A DNA stretch of 64,000 nt from Axinella damicornis (GCA_963931865.1 OZ007511.1:2347836-2411835), one strand, 5' to 3'. Positions 52,490-64,000 are shown, numbered from the stretch's first letter. Translations and numbers: made by a program. The notes: generated from the sequence alone by a model not told the origin.

Positions 52490-53800
52490 ATGTTACTCAG
52501 TGTGGTCTGGAGACCAGTAAGGCCATGTTCCTCAGTGTGGTCTGGTGACCAGTAAGGCCATGTTCCTCAGTGTGGTCTGGAGACCAGTAAGGCCATGTTC
52601 CTCAGTGTGGTCTGGAGACCAGGATAAGGCCATGTTCCTCAGTGCGGTCTGGAGACCAGTAAGGCCATGTTCCTCAGTGCGGTCTGGATACCAGTAAGGC
52701 CATGTTCCTCAGTGTGGTCTGGAGACCAGTAAGGCCATGTTCCTCAGTGTGGTCTGGAGACCAGTAAGGCCGTGTTCCTCAGTGTGGTCTGGAGACCAGT
52801 AAGGCTGTGTTCCTCAGTGTGGTCTGGAGACCAGTAAGGCCGTGTTCCTCAGTGTGGTCTGGAGACCAGTAAGGCTGTGTTCCTCAGTGTGGTCTGGAGA
52901 CCAGTAAGGCCGTGTTCCTCAGTGTGGTCTGGTGACCAGTAAGGCCGTGTTCCTCAGTGTGGTCTGGAGACCAGTAAGGCCGTGTTCCTCAGTGTGGTCT
53001 GGAGACCAGTAAGGCCATGTTCCTCAGTGTGGTCTGGAGACCAGTAAGGCCATGTTCCTCAGTGTGGTCTGGAGACCAGGATAAGGCCATGTTCCTCAGT
53101 GCGGTCTGGAGACCAGTAAGGCCATGTTCCTCAGTGCGGTCTGGATACCAGTAAGGCCATGTTCCTCAGTGTGGTCTGGAGACCAGTAAGGCCATGTTCC
53201 TCAGTGTGGTCTGGAGACCAGGATAAGGCCATGTTCCTCAGTGCGGTCTGGAGACCAGTAAGGCCATGTTCCTCAGTGCGGTCTGGAGACCAGTAAGGCC
53301 ATGTTCCTCAGTGCGGTCTGGAGACCAGTAAGGCCATGTTCCTCAGTGTGGTCTGGAGACCAGTAAGGCCATGTTCCTCAGTGTGGTCTGGAGACCAGTA
53401 AGGCCATGTTCCTCAGTGTGGTCTGGAGACCAGGATAAGGCCATGTTCCTCAGTGTGGTCTGGAGACCAGGATAAGGCCATGTTCCTCAGTGCGGTCTGG
53501 TGACCAGTAAGGCCATGTTCCTCAGTGTGGTCTGGAGACCAGTAAGGCCATGTTCCTCAGTGCGGTCTGGTGACCAGTAAGGCCATGTTCCTCAGTGTGG
53601 TCTGGAGACCAGTAAGGCCATGTTCCTCAGTGTGGTCTGGAGACCAGTAAGGCCATGTTCCTCAGTGTGGTCTGGAGACCAGTAAGGCCATGTTCCTCAG
53701 TGCGGTCTGGTGACCAGTAAGGCCATGTTCTTCAGTGTGGTCTGGAGACCAGTAAGGCCATGTTCCTCAGTGCGGTCTGGATACCAGTAAGGCCATGTTC
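52490..53800. repeat. 35-bp array derived from the METTL25-like 3' end
   Basis: About 37 units of AAGGCCATGTTCCTCAGTGT with GGTCTGGAGACCAGT (37 bp when GAT is added). On the minus strand the first unit is the end of the METTL25-like coding sequence, including its stop codon. The array is therefore an amplification of the gene's own last codons into the 3' flank. Confidence 0.93.
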
Positions 53801-56800
53801 CTTGGGGAAATTGTATCCTCAAACACAGGAACAAGATCAACAGTCAGTTTGTGTTCCATGAGGAATATCAACCGGTCTACCAGCACCAGAGCCTCCATCA
53901 CCCCTTGCAGGCACACTTGCAGGGCCTGTGTGTGTGTGTGAGGGTGTGTGTGTGTGTGTGTGTGTGAGGGTGTGTGTGTGAGGGTGTGTGTGTGTATGTG
54001 TGAGGGTATGTGGGAGGGTGTATGAAGGTGCGTGTCATTTCTCCAACAATTATCTCTACACTATCACTTGCAGTGAAAGGCTCAATGAACTGGAGGTGAG
54101 GTGCGTGTACAGCGTGGCAGTCCAGTAGCCTCTGCTTGAGAGTGGGGTCTGGAAGGAGGAAGAAAGGGGTCAACTACTCCACCATGCAGGAGTAAGCTGC
54201 AGTCCTGTCAGCGTACCACACAGGTTTGTTGATACTGTGTCTGCATAGTCTTCAAACGTTCTGCAGTCTAGTCCTCGCAGACACTTGCGCGGAAGAGTCC
54301 CACCTGCAGGAATCAACATTGCTCAACACCTGTGTTTGATTGCTAGCAGTACGCATGGCAAACAGCATGAGGTCTGGGCTAGATCAGTGTCGTGCTACCA
54401 GGCATGTCACGGAAGAGCCCCACCTGCAGGAATCAACATGCCAGCACGCTATTGCTCAACACCTGTGTTTGATTGCTAGCAGTACGCATGGCAAACAGCA
54501 TGAGATCTGGGCTAGATCAGTGTCGTGCTACCAGGCATGTCACGGAAGAGCCCCGCCTGCAGGAATCAACATGCCAGCATGCTATTGCTCAACACCTGTG
54601 TTTGATTGCTAGCAGTACGCATGGCAAACAGCATGAGGTCTGGGCTAGATCAGTGTCGTGCTACCAGACATTTCACGGAAGAGTCCCACCTGCAGGAATC
54701 AACATGCCAGCACACTATTGCTCAACACCTGTGTTTGTGTCGTGCTACCAGGCATGTCACAGAAGAGCCCCGCCTGCAGGAATCAACATGCCAGCACGCT
54801 ATTGCTCAACACCTGTGTTTGATTGCTAGCAGTACGCATGGCAAACAGCATGAGGTCTGGGCTAGATCAGTGTCGTGCTACCAGGCATGTTGGCATGGAG
54901 ACAGCATATATACCCAGAGTCAGAGTGTACTACAGTCTAGCCGCTAGCCCCTCTCCGCCTGACCGGCCGGGCGGAGAGGGGCTAGTGGCTAGACTGAGTG
55001 TACTACTGAGAGAGTACGCACCCCCACAGATGGTCTCCAGAATTCCTCTGAATGCCACACGTCTCATGTGATCCTGGTGGTCATTGGTACTCTGCTGTTT
55101 CCATCTGTATGCATGTGTGTGGTATATAGAGAAAATATTACAATTGGCATGCTGTCAATGAATCACTGGCCTAGTCCCACCCCCAGGTCTATATTCGCAC
55201 TAAGGGGACTTCACTAGTTGGCTACATTCCCGAGATCCATCCCACTTCTACCACTGGAGTCTGGGAATGAGTGGACATCTACTACTGGTCTGGGTCCATC
55301 CTAGCCTCGCTTCCATCCCAGACTCTACTGACTCCATCCCCAGGCTCCACCCACTACTAATATGCTGGGATGGAGTTTGGGAATGGGGACATCTGTCATT
55401 GGCCTGGCGCCATCCCAGACTCTACCCCACCTCTACCATGCTGGGATGGGATCTGGGAATGGGGATGTCCTTGGCCTGGCTCCATTCCCAGGCTCCACCC
55501 ACTCACTACTAACCCACTGGAATGGAGTCTGGGAATGGGGACGTGGCCTGGTTCCATCCCAGGCTCCACCCACTACTGGGACGGAGTCTTCCACCAGCCT
55601 TGATCTGGTCTCTTGTGCTGCCAGCCTCAGTGCAAACACGCTCAGTGGGTGTTCAACAGAGCACATCAGACTCCGCAGGAGTGCACTCAGAGGGAAGGCG
55701 GAGGGACCTGTGTCATGTGTGCATGTGTAATAGCGTGTATGGGGGATTGTGGTCATGATTATACAGTGCTACAAAAGGGCAAGTAGCTAACAGTTCAAGT
55801 GTGTAAATTTCTAGTACAGCATGCAGCCATCTCATTGGTCAAACCATAGCCATTATCTTGAATCACCTCCAGTCGTAGCTGTATCCATGGAGAAGGACGT
55901 CATCTTGTGGTAGCAGCAGCCGATGAGAACGAGGGACCGCAGGGCAGGGTGGAAGCCGGACACAAACAGCCTCAGAATGTCAGGAGTGAGATTGCCACAG
56001 CAATGCAATCCTACGATGCAAACCCCCACTGGGCCTTTGCTACATGCTGTGGATTATGAGGTCACGGTCAGTCAGCAACAAATCTTAATGCAATGTGTAT
56101 TCACTCCACCTTGGACGTGGTCTAGCAGTGTGGACAGCTTCTGCACTGTCCCGGGGGATGCATCAACAGTCAGCTGGACGGTGACGTGGCACGGAGAAGA
56201 GAAACTCATACCAAGAAGACCATCGAGCAGCTCTGCATGGGGCTTCGCTTCAGAGGTCACACAACAGTCACATGACTCCATGCCTGCAAGTGGTTCTCGT
56301 TCATCCTTCCCACTGGCGCGTGGCGTCCCATTGGGGTGTGGCCTCGGATGAGGCTCCTCCTTCCCACTGGGCCGTGACCTCACCTGTGGTTGGGCCCTGG
56401 TGGTGGCAGTTGCTACACGTGTGATCTCTTTCTCCAGACCGACCACACTCAACCCACACTGCTGTGATAAGCAACGCCCGAGGTAGCCCTAGGGAGAATA
56501 ACGCTACATGATACCAGATGGTGGCCTTATGCTCTGATTTTACGTCATGATTGCACATAATAAGCTTACCAATCCCGAGCCAACGTCCAAGACAACCGTG
56601 CAGCCTGTCTTCTCACACACGCCCCGTACCACACCAGCAAGACGACTGACCTGCAAGATCACAGAGTACATGTACTAACTATTTCTTGGCAGGTTCGTTT
56701 TATTTCGTTGTGATACTCATACAAAATTTCATTGTATGTTGCTTGCTAGGTTCAAAGGTCAGGTATGTGGTCATACATATTCTACATACATACATACATA

Positions 56801-57850
56801 AAGTTTACTATACATCCACTATACATACCATAGTGGCCGATTATTTCATGTGGCAATACTTTCGCGGTCTAGCCACTACCAGTGACACACAAATATTTCG
56901 TGAAGGGAATTTTTCGCTGATTACATCATCGTGAAAATTCATTCCGCTAGGTAATTGACATAATTATGTGACTGCGCCGATGGAGGATGAGTTAGCGATC
57001 TGAGTTGTGTGTGCATAGCTATGTACCACGTTTACAGTGACATATGGGAAGCAGCTGTTGGGGAAGAGCTACTGTGTGAACGCGAGCCCAGGAACACGAA
57101 GGATAGTTATGGCTAGCTGTGGAATTAACTGCAACTAAGGTACATCTATTATACATACATACATACATACATGTACATACAAACTATAGCATAATACCAC
57201 ACATACATACAGCACATGTATACATATATATGAAAAGTGTACAGACGTACTTCGTGAAGTTTCTTTGGGTTCATGCCCCTCCTCACTGCCCTCCCCACCT
57301 CCACCACTCCCTCCAGTACCCAAAGAGGTGGGGTCCTCCCCAACGACAGGTGCTGACTCTGCACCAGAAACTCACAGAGGCTTACGGGCCACGTGTCCTG
57401 CAGAGAGAGGTATTCTAGTTCACATGCATTACGGGCCACGTGTCCTGCAGAGAGAGGTATTCTAGTTCACATGCATTATGGGCCACGTGTCCTGCAGAGA
57501 GAGGTATTCTAGTTCACATGCATTACGGGCCACGTGTCCTGCAGAGAGAGGTATTTTAGTTCACATGCATTACGGGCCACGTGTCCTGCAGAGAGAGGTA
57601 TTCTAGTTCACATGCATTACGGGCCACGTGTCCTGCAGAGAGAGGTATTCTAGTTCACATGCATTACGGGCCACGTGTCCTGCAGAGAGAGGTATTCTAG
57701 TTCACATGCATTACGGGCCACGTGTCCTGCAGAGAGAGGTATTTTAGTTCACATGCACAGCCATATCCGCTCTCACTCTCGTACTTTTGTAAGACCAAAT
57801 GGAAGGAGAGTGAGTTCTTCATTGGTCAGCAGGAGCAGAGGTTCTTTCCA
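53767..57850 (-). CDS. METTL25: METTL25-family methyltransferase (first exon not found)
   Basis: SAM-dependent methyltransferase-like protein. Ten exons join in phase: 57785-57850, 57251-57397, 56570-56650, 56110-56488, 55867-56028, 55577-55707, 55022-55091, 54217-54303, 54060-54148, 53767-53925, giving 456 residues. RPKKQHE-like GMNPKKLHE precedes motif I VVLDVGSGLGYLGRCLS. Further family marks are VGLHCCGNLTPDILRLF, LVLIGCCYHKM, FPLSALL, VAFRGILETICGG and the C-terminal MEALVLVDRLIFLMEH, then ISPRNMAL. The C terminus is closer to METTL25B and the middle to METTL25, so the paralogue is unsettled. The N-terminal exon (about 40-60 residues) was not located. Exon 56110-56488 carries a long insert rich in Arg/Pro after VGLEKE. 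Three tandem arrays in or beside the gene contain copies of its exon edges. The gene is tail to tail with BLOC1S6. Confidence 0.92.
54275..54900. repeat. 133-bp array carrying a splice acceptor
   Basis: About five units including GAATCAACATGCCAGCACGC, GATTGCTAGCAGTACGCATG and GTGTCGTGCTACCAGGCATG. In minus sense each unit has TTGATTCCTGCAG/GTGGG, the same acceptor and exon start as the METTL25-like exon 54217-54303. Confidence 0.93.
54932..54998. repeat. Hairpin element, AGTCTAGCCGCTAGC type
   Basis: CAGTCTAGCCGCTAGCCCCT pairs with AGGGGCTAGTGGCTAGACTG around CCGGCCGG. Related sequence borders the array at 37678. Confidence 0.9.
57381..57756. repeat. 47-bp array carrying a splice acceptor, 8 copies
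   Basis: The unit is ACGGGCCACGTGTCCTGCAG, AGAGAGGTATTCTAGTTCAC, ATGCATT. In minus sense each copy has CTCTCTCTGCAG/GACACGTGGCCCGTAA, which is the acceptor and first bases of METTL25-like exon 57251-57397. The functional acceptor is the copy next to the exon body. Confidence 0.95.
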
Positions 57851-57854
57851 CTGT

Positions 57855-57891
<37 letters not shown>

Positions 57892-57936
57892 TAATTATTG
57901 TTAGGGGTGGTTACAGCGGAGGTAGAGTCAGTATTA

Positions 57937-58178
57937 GCCTCGTTCTCAGGTCCGAGCCTGGGAACGAGGCTAAGTCAGTATAGTCTCATACCCAGGCAAT
58001 CTTGCTCCAGCATTTCTCACCCCAGTGTCTGTTGCTTGCCGTACTGATGCTGGGGCGAGAAGGCCTGGGACCCAGGCTAGCTAGCATCAGTGTACTGAAC
58101 CATGAGATGTGACTGCAGTGGATGTTACTAGCCTCGGTCCCAGGCCGTGCAGGAGAAACGGCCTGGGACCGAGGCTAG
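57937..58178. repeat. Three hairpin elements
   Basis: 57937-57972 (TAGCCTCGTTCTCAGG to CCTGGGAACGAGGCTA), about 57982-58082 (diverged, with CTTGCTCCAGCAT ends) and 58128-58178 (TAGCCTCGGTCCCAGGCCGT to ACGG...GGACCGAGGCTA). Confidence 0.88.
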
Positions 58179-60051
58179 GATGTTACTTGCACTGCGTGGG
58201 AATGAGAAAGGACAATTGATTTCCGTTGCACTATGTACTGGTACTCTTACTGTACGTAACAAGTATTATAGTGCAACAGCTGGCACCTTTGGGTGGATTC
58301 AAAATTGCCCCCATTTCCAGGGTTTTGCAAAGCACTACACGGGCGCAAACTATACAAACTGTACGGTAACAAGTATAAGGTGCAAAAGGCAATACAATTA
58401 TTATAAGACCCGGAACGCATCATCACACTGAGGTCCATCATTGGAAAACAAACCCGTTTTGCCTTTGGTTTTGCCTTTGGTTCTGTGCACCATAGACTAA
58501 TCTGCTTTTGATTCACCATAACATCCTGTCTGCAACATATAGCAGCCACCAAACACTCCTCAGGGGCTCCCCGAGCCTGACAACCACCTGCTTCCTTGTT
58601 AAGAAGAGCCACTCTGGTACCACTGCAGAGTTTTACCGATGGATGTTCATTGCCCAATGGAACTAATCTTCCCCAGAACCACATTCAAAGTGGCACTGAA
58701 ATGTTTCGGAACCACCTAAGCAAAATGACTGGGCTGGGAAGAAGAGTTCCATGGGGTGATGAGCATCTGTTCGGAGGTATAGTGGCCCAACGGTCCAGTT
58801 TCATACTACATCTTTGACTGCAAGACTTCCAACGTTGACAAGACGTACACTTCACTCCTTTTATGATAACCCTTTAACTACCGAATTCTTCCCCCCAAGG
58901 CAACACATTTTCATGCGTTCAGCGCATACCACCTTCGTAGGTGCTCCTCTCCTACAGCATTAGCACCCCAGGGGCCAGACTTGGTGGGGCTCACACACAT
59001 GGAGAGCCCCCTCTGGTAATGCTGTTAATGATATTCATTCACAAGCCCAGCAATCGGAGGTCAAAGGCGGATGTCAGCCGGATTCTCACCCAGGATTTCC
59101 TAAACTTGGGCCAGATATTTGACTGCTGGCACATCATACACCATCAATCTGCATGTTTTCTTGAGGACCCACCTGAGGCCCTCGGTGGGGGGCGCTGCCT
59201 CCTTCACGCCAAGGGCTAGCCCCACCCTCTTGGAATCCCCCCCCCCCCCCCCCCCCCCCCACTTTTATGTTGGGGGGGGGATTCCAAGCCGGCCACACCC
59301 CCAACTTATTTACCCGACTTTGGGATGTACCTTGTACTCTACCAATGGGTGAATGATTGTGAATCCTCTACTTCCAGTTCACAGTACCAACAATTTCCTT
59401 TCTAGCAAATGCTTCTTACTTTGTAGTGTCGCCCTACTTCCTGCCAGACAGTCTCGCAGGCCGGACGCTTTTTCCTGTGTGGGCGCCAAGTTGGCAAATA
59501 CTGCGCGCGCAACAACCAGCCCCGCCTCCTACGCATACATAACGTAAAATTACCGTAATAACAAAAACAGATGATGCGTACAATAGCGAACTTCCTGGTA
59601 GCAGTTGTTGTTGCGTAAACCGTTATCATATCTATGCGGAAACTGCACGCTGCAACATTTTCGGCGTTTCAGTCGACGACAGAGCGGAACAGAAATCTAA
59701 CGGTGTCGATGAGGCGAGGCTGATCACAGCTACTGCACTACAGGTACGCTGCATGCGCTGGTTGTCTACACGCACACAGATAGCTATAGCTATATTAGTC
59801 CTCCTCCATTGCGAAATGACTCGGGGAATCAGAGTATGGAGGTATCCTCGGGGGTTTTCAATCAGCAGCATGGCCCATGCGTATATAGTTGAGTGCAGTA
59901 TTCACTCACGTTTCATAATCGCTCAAGGCAGGTCCTCCTTCTCGGTACATGTACTATAATCATTCTGTTGAGCGTGTTGGTGACAGCTCTTCCACCCTCA
60001 TTGCCTCACCATCAATGTTTTGATTCAAGCACAATTGAGTTACATACTAGC

Positions 60052-61186
60052 TTCGTTCCCAGGCTCCTTCCGACCTTTTTCTATGCGACAACTGAGATGC
60101 TGGGGAGGAGCCTGGGAACAAGGCTATTACATACTGTGATGAATAGCATCATGTACTAGGATTAATTCAGCTGCTGCAGCTGGGGACAAGATCGGCCGGG
60201 TTCAGTCTCCTTTCGGAGTCACCTGCCTGAGATAGCATGTGAGTGCTGCTGTTGGTTGGCTACCTGAACAAGAAACGGTGAAATTGTGGAACGGTTGAGT
60301 AGTTTTACGCTACGTTCTGTTTGTTTAGTGACCACTTTAGCTCCGTGCCGTAGCCGGCATTGATTTTAGCTGCTAAAAACCCAAGAGTTTGACTTTGAAA
60401 GTGGATACCCCCATCTTTTGCTATTGTTTATCCTGCTTCTGAAAGACAAACATTTAAATTAACAATTCAGGCAGGAATACATATGCACTACTAGTCTGGC
60501 AAGAGTACGCGTGTAATGAATACTAGGACGAGCCTCGTGTAGTACATGTGCCATGTCTAAGTTTGTATAGGCCTACATCTTACCGTAAATACACAATTCC
60601 GCAATAACCAAAAAAATTTTGCATCATGATTCCACTCACATGCGCTCAGCAACAAAGTCACTCCAACATGAGTTGGAGGCACGCCTGAATCATGAACAGT
60701 CTACCTCCTTGACGGACAACAAAGACAGAGACAACTCACAATGATGGTTGCTACTAGCCTCGTTCCCAGCCCGCATCCATTTTAGTATGGGGCCTGGGAA
60801 TGAGGCTAGGTTGCTGTAACAGACAGAGTGAGTGCTTTCATGCTACAGTATCTGTAACTATACTCTTAATTCAGCCTGACTCACAGGTCCCGTGTTGAAG
60901 TAGCTAGTAGACTACTAGTCTATCGAATTAGACCAAATTTCTCTCGCTCCGGAAGTTGGGGGCGGGGCGTAGGAGCGAGAGAAATTTGGTCTAGCTCGAT
61001 AGACTAGTAGACTACCTTCTGCGACAGGGCTGCTGCACTGCTGCACGGTGTTCATGCCATCTGTAGTGTCCACACCATGTCAGTGAACAGTCTAGCCTCA
61101 TTCCCAGTCCCACGCCCAGCTTTTCGTCGCTGCTTAGTGTACTAAGCAGCGACGAAAAGCTGGGCGTGGGACTGGGTACGAGGCTA
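60052..61186. repeat. Four hairpin elements
   Basis: 60052-60126 (TTCGTTCCCAGGCTCCTTCC), 60756-60809 (TAGCCTCGTTCCCAGCCCGC), 60907-61015 (GTAGACTACTAGTCTATCGA, a different tip) and 61093-61186 (TAGCCTCATTCCCAGTCCCA with CAGCTTTTCGTCGCTG in the stem). The last shares its stem with elements near 28.1-28.5 kb. Confidence 0.9.
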
Positions 61187-62339
61187 TGAACAGTCCACAG
61201 TTGTGTTATGAACATTACCTTACACTGTTGTGGTCATACTGCTGGTTGTGATAACCGACCATCCAGTTTCTGAAAGACAATTTTTTTTACCTCAAACCCC
61301 TTTCAAGGAATAATTGTTCTTCAATAAACATCCTTTTACTAGAGTGTATTCATGGTCTACTTAGTGTTCGTTCAGCCTTCAGCCTTAGACATATAGCACA
61401 CGGCACAAGTGATTATCGATGCATCAACGTAATAAAGGTTACGTGCTAAGTACCATGTGCGATTTCACAAGGTGGAGCCATGGCAACAAACCCATAATAA
61501 GAAGTAGCCGGCAAAGAGAACCACTTTGACTTGTATCATATCAGTGTGAGTATGAAGACTGAATGCCGTAGCAAACCTGGCAATTTACAATTCCTTGCAG
61601 AGACATACACAAAAGACGCAAAAACACCGCTTTACCACTGCTGTGCACATGCATGCACACGCAGGGTAATGTTTATTAACTAGAGGTGCTCAGCAGAGCA
61701 CGTACCCCGTGCGCAACTTTGACTTGACAGCTATAAGCTTAGGCCTACCACCGATTATTCATACAGCATGCACGATGAGCTAGCTAGGCCACGATTATCA
61801 GCATGCATATGCAGAATGAGATACCGTAAGTTGTGGCAGTAATGTTAGAAATAGGGTGTGGTCAAGTTGTATAGAAGCACGACTTTCACGCAGCTTTTCT
61901 CGGCCTCTCGGAGTAGATCTCTGGTCTGTGAGTTACGTAGATGCTAGTATTTTCTGAATTCTGACACTTCTATCCTGAAATAAGCCTTCAACAAGGCCTT
62001 CACTGCTCAAACCGCTCTACATCTATGGACAGACTGACAGACAAACCAATCACTCTACCCCCTGCTGCGCATGTGCACGGGGTAATTAACTCATAAGAAA
62101 CTGAGCGGGATATGTTTAATAAGCACCATGGGAGCTTCAAGTCCACATGCAGTTACTCTGCAGTGTTAAAATATTATCATGGGGGGCTTCATGTTCACAG
62201 GGTACCTTTGATCTTTTCTTAAAATGTCTACATGCATGACAGTGTTTATTACTCCACAGTCCTGTTATGAAAACCACTGTGCATGCTGTTCAGTTACTGT
62301 AATCATTTGGAGCCATTCTTTCAATATCTATATTCTGCC

Positions 62340-62760
62340 ATGTAGGAGCTGCAGTCACTATCCCAGGAGCTGCAGTCACTCTCCCAGGAGCTATCCCAGG
62401 AGCTGCAGTCACACTCCCAGGAGCTATCCCAGGAGCTGCAGTGACAATCCCAGGAGCTATATATAGTCACTATCCGAGGAGTTGCAGTGACAATCCCAGG
62501 AGCTATACCGGTAGTCACTATCCCACGAGCTGCAGTGACAATCCCAGGAGCTATACCGGTAGTCACTATCCCAGGAGCTGCAGTGACAATCCCAGGAGTT
62601 GCAGTCACTATCTGAGTTGCAGTGCCAGGGGCTGCAGACACACTATTCCAGGAGCTTCAGTCACTATCCCATGCAGGATCAGCTGCAGTCACTGTCCCAG
62701 GAGCTGCAGTGACAATCCCAGGAGCTGCAGCGACAATCCCAGGAGCTGCAGTCACTATTA
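62340..62760. repeat. CCAGGAGCTGCAGTCACTAT array
   Basis: About 20 short units of CCCAGGAGCTGCAGTCACTA with variants (GTGACAATC, TACCGGTAGTCAC). It ends 16 bp before the GPCR start codon, so it occupies the 5' UTR or proximal promoter. Confidence 0.92.
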
Positions 62761-62775
62761 CACTCAGACAGAGCA

Positions 62776-64000
62776 ATGAATAACTCCTCCAATAGCACTG
62801 CAGCCCCACCAGCTCTCAGCTGTTTTGATGAAAACCTAAGTCTGAGCACAGTGACTCCTCAGGAATGGATGATCTACGAACCATTCCGCTACGGCGCCCC
62901 AGGGGTAGCCGCTGTCATGATACTGTTTTTTCTGATAGCGTTCACTTGGAACATTCTCATCATCTCGAGCATCATCTGGAAGAACCTCCTCAAGCAACCT
63001 GCCCACCTGCTGCTCCTCAATCTCGCCATTACAGATCTCCTGGTCAGCATCTGTGTCATGCCCATCAACATCACATCAGAGATAGCCCTGGAGTACATCT
63101 TTGGAGGCAGCGACCGCATCAGGTGCAGCGTCTGTCAAACTGGTATCATCTTTACTCTGTTGTCCAGCGTCTCTCTGCACAACATTGCACTACTGTCGCT
63201 GGACAGATTCCTCTTCCTTTACCTGCCTCTGCGATACCAAAAGGTGGTCACATTCAAACGCACCCTAGTGATCTTAGTGGCCGTCTGGGTACTGTGCATT
63301 GCCCTCTCAATCCCCCCACTCTTTGGATTTGGTGAGGTTCGGCTTTCAACCTCAATCGGCAACTGCTTCATCTCCTTCTTTGGAGAGACCCACGTCACCA
63401 GAAATATCTACTACATTCTGCTAGTACTGTTGGAGGCACTGATCCCCATTGGGATACTAATAGTGACTAATGTATGGTTGCTGTGCCTTGTGAATAGTCA
63501 CATGACCCGGCTGTTCAAGATGAAGAAAAATCTGAGCCGCTCGGAACACAAGCATCAACTGCAAACAGTCCAACGGAAAATCCTCAAGAAACGCAACAAG
63601 CAGCAGCTGCAATTGTTCAGAGTGTTTGGCGCCATATTTCTAGCTAACTTAGTGACTTGGCTCCCGGCCATTGGCCTTGCAATTGCAGCTGTGTCAGTGG
63701 ACTTCAACCTAGTGCCTGCTGAGGTGATCGCATTTGTATACATCACATATATATCCCACTCAGTGATCCACCCTCTTCTAGAGACCTGCTTCATATCTGA
63801 GCTCCGAGAGATGTTCACGAGATGTTTCTACTACAGTTGGAGAAGGCTCAAGCTGGGCGCTGGTGGTGGGAGGAGGAGAAACACAGGTGACGTCACACAG
63901 AGGGATAAGACACGTGGAAGTGATACACCAGATGGAAGGAGGGAATCCATCACTGAGATGAGCTCCTTCTCGTGTGTGTGTTGCGCTTGTGTGGACGAGT
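62776..64000 (+). CDS. Rhodopsin-class (class A) GPCR, 3' end outside window
   Basis: An open frame of 408 codons from ATG 62776 to the window edge, with no intron inside. The N terminus has NNSSNST-type glycosylation sites. Seven hydrophobic helices are visible. TM1 ends with WN, TM2 has NLAITDLLV (sodium-site Asp), the TM3 start has RCSVCQ (disulphide Cys), and the TM3 end has LDRFLFLYLPLRY (DRF in place of DRY). TM5 has EALIPIGIL, TM6 has FLANLVTWLPAIGL (TWLP for CWLP), and TM7 has YISHSVIHPLLETC where most receptors have NPxxY. A 46-residue basic third loop and a Ser-rich tail with CVCC (possible palmitoylation) follow. The ligand is unknown. A GAGCTGCAGTGAC-type repeat array lies immediately upstream. 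Confidence 0.95.
   Translation, partial: MNNSSNSTAAPPALSCFDENLSLSTVTPQEWMIYEPFRYGAPGVAAVMILFFLIAFTWNILIISSIIWKNLLKQPAHLLLLNLAITDLLVSICVMPINITSEIALEYIFGGSDRIRCSVCQTGIIFTLLSSVSLHNIALLSLDRFLFLYLPLRYQKVVTFKRTLVILVAVWVLCIALSIPPLFGFGEVRLSTSIGNCFISFFGETHVTRNIYYILLVLLEALIPIGILIVTNVWLLCLVNSHMTRLFKMKKNLSRSEHKHQLQTVQRKILKKRNKQQLQLFRVFGAIFLANLVTWLPAIGLAIAAVSVDFNLVPAEVIAFVYITYISHSVIHPLLETCFISELREMFTRCFYYSWRRLKLGAGGGRRRNTGDVTQRDKTRGSDTPDGRRESITEMSSFSCVCCACVDE

Larger units (their letters stand above)
57851..62335. other. Repeat-rich region between METTL25-like gene and GPCR
   Basis: The missing METTL25-like first exon and the GPCR promoter should lie here, but I could not identify either. The stretch near 58440-59220 has decayed open frames on both strands that I cannot assign. 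A poly-C hairpin sits at 59230-59288 (TTGGAATCCCCC pairs with GGGGGATTCCAA). Confidence 0.5.

Noticed and set aside
58440..59220. Transposase-like or kinase-like fragments on either strand
   Set aside because: No motif could be matched and frames are broken. I could not support any family.

Overview
This window looks like a gene-rich stretch of an animal nuclear genome, probably an early-branching metazoan. All recognisable genes have short GT-AG introns. They include animal-specific signalling and trafficking genes (SMAD4, a PSTPIP-type F-BAR/SH3 protein, BLOC1S6, a rhodopsin-class GPCR). A sponge is my best guess, from the compact genes, a Calx-beta-like surface protein and the density of hairpin elements. 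That guess is inference only. There is no bacterial or viral gene content.

Layout from left to right: SMAD4 (minus, 239-6207, last MH2 exons beyond the left edge); a mitochondrial carrier (plus, 7686-10204); an intronless protein with Brinker-type and CENP-B-type DNA-binding domains (minus, 10498-11766); fumarylacetoacetase FAH, 14 exons (minus, 12125-16581); a PSTPIP-like adaptor (minus, 17073-24316), containing a 200-base N gap flanked by a false duplication; a single-pass membrane protein with Calx-beta-like extracellular exons (minus, 26546-33170). Then comes a repeat-dominated stretch without an assignable gene (about 33.2-42.5 kb). It is followed by BLOC1S6/pallidin (plus, 43353-51424), a METTL25-family methyltransferase (minus, 53767-57850, first exon not found), a second repeat-rich stretch, and a class A GPCR running off the right edge (plus, 62776-64000). 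The genes do not form one pathway.

The rest is dominated by tandem repeats and short inverted-repeat elements. Most long open frames in the window are artefacts of minisatellites whose unit (15, 18, 31, 35 or 47 bp) keeps several frames open. The main observation is that many arrays touch gene edges. In the METTL25-like gene three independent arrays each contain a copy of the gene's own 3' splice site or of its last codons plus stop. In other genes poly-C, (CA)n and (CCCT)n tracts sit directly in the polypyrimidine tracts of splice acceptors. A second theme is a family of more than 20 hairpin elements that share only a terminal TAGCCTCGTTCCCAGGC motif and carry unrelated stems.
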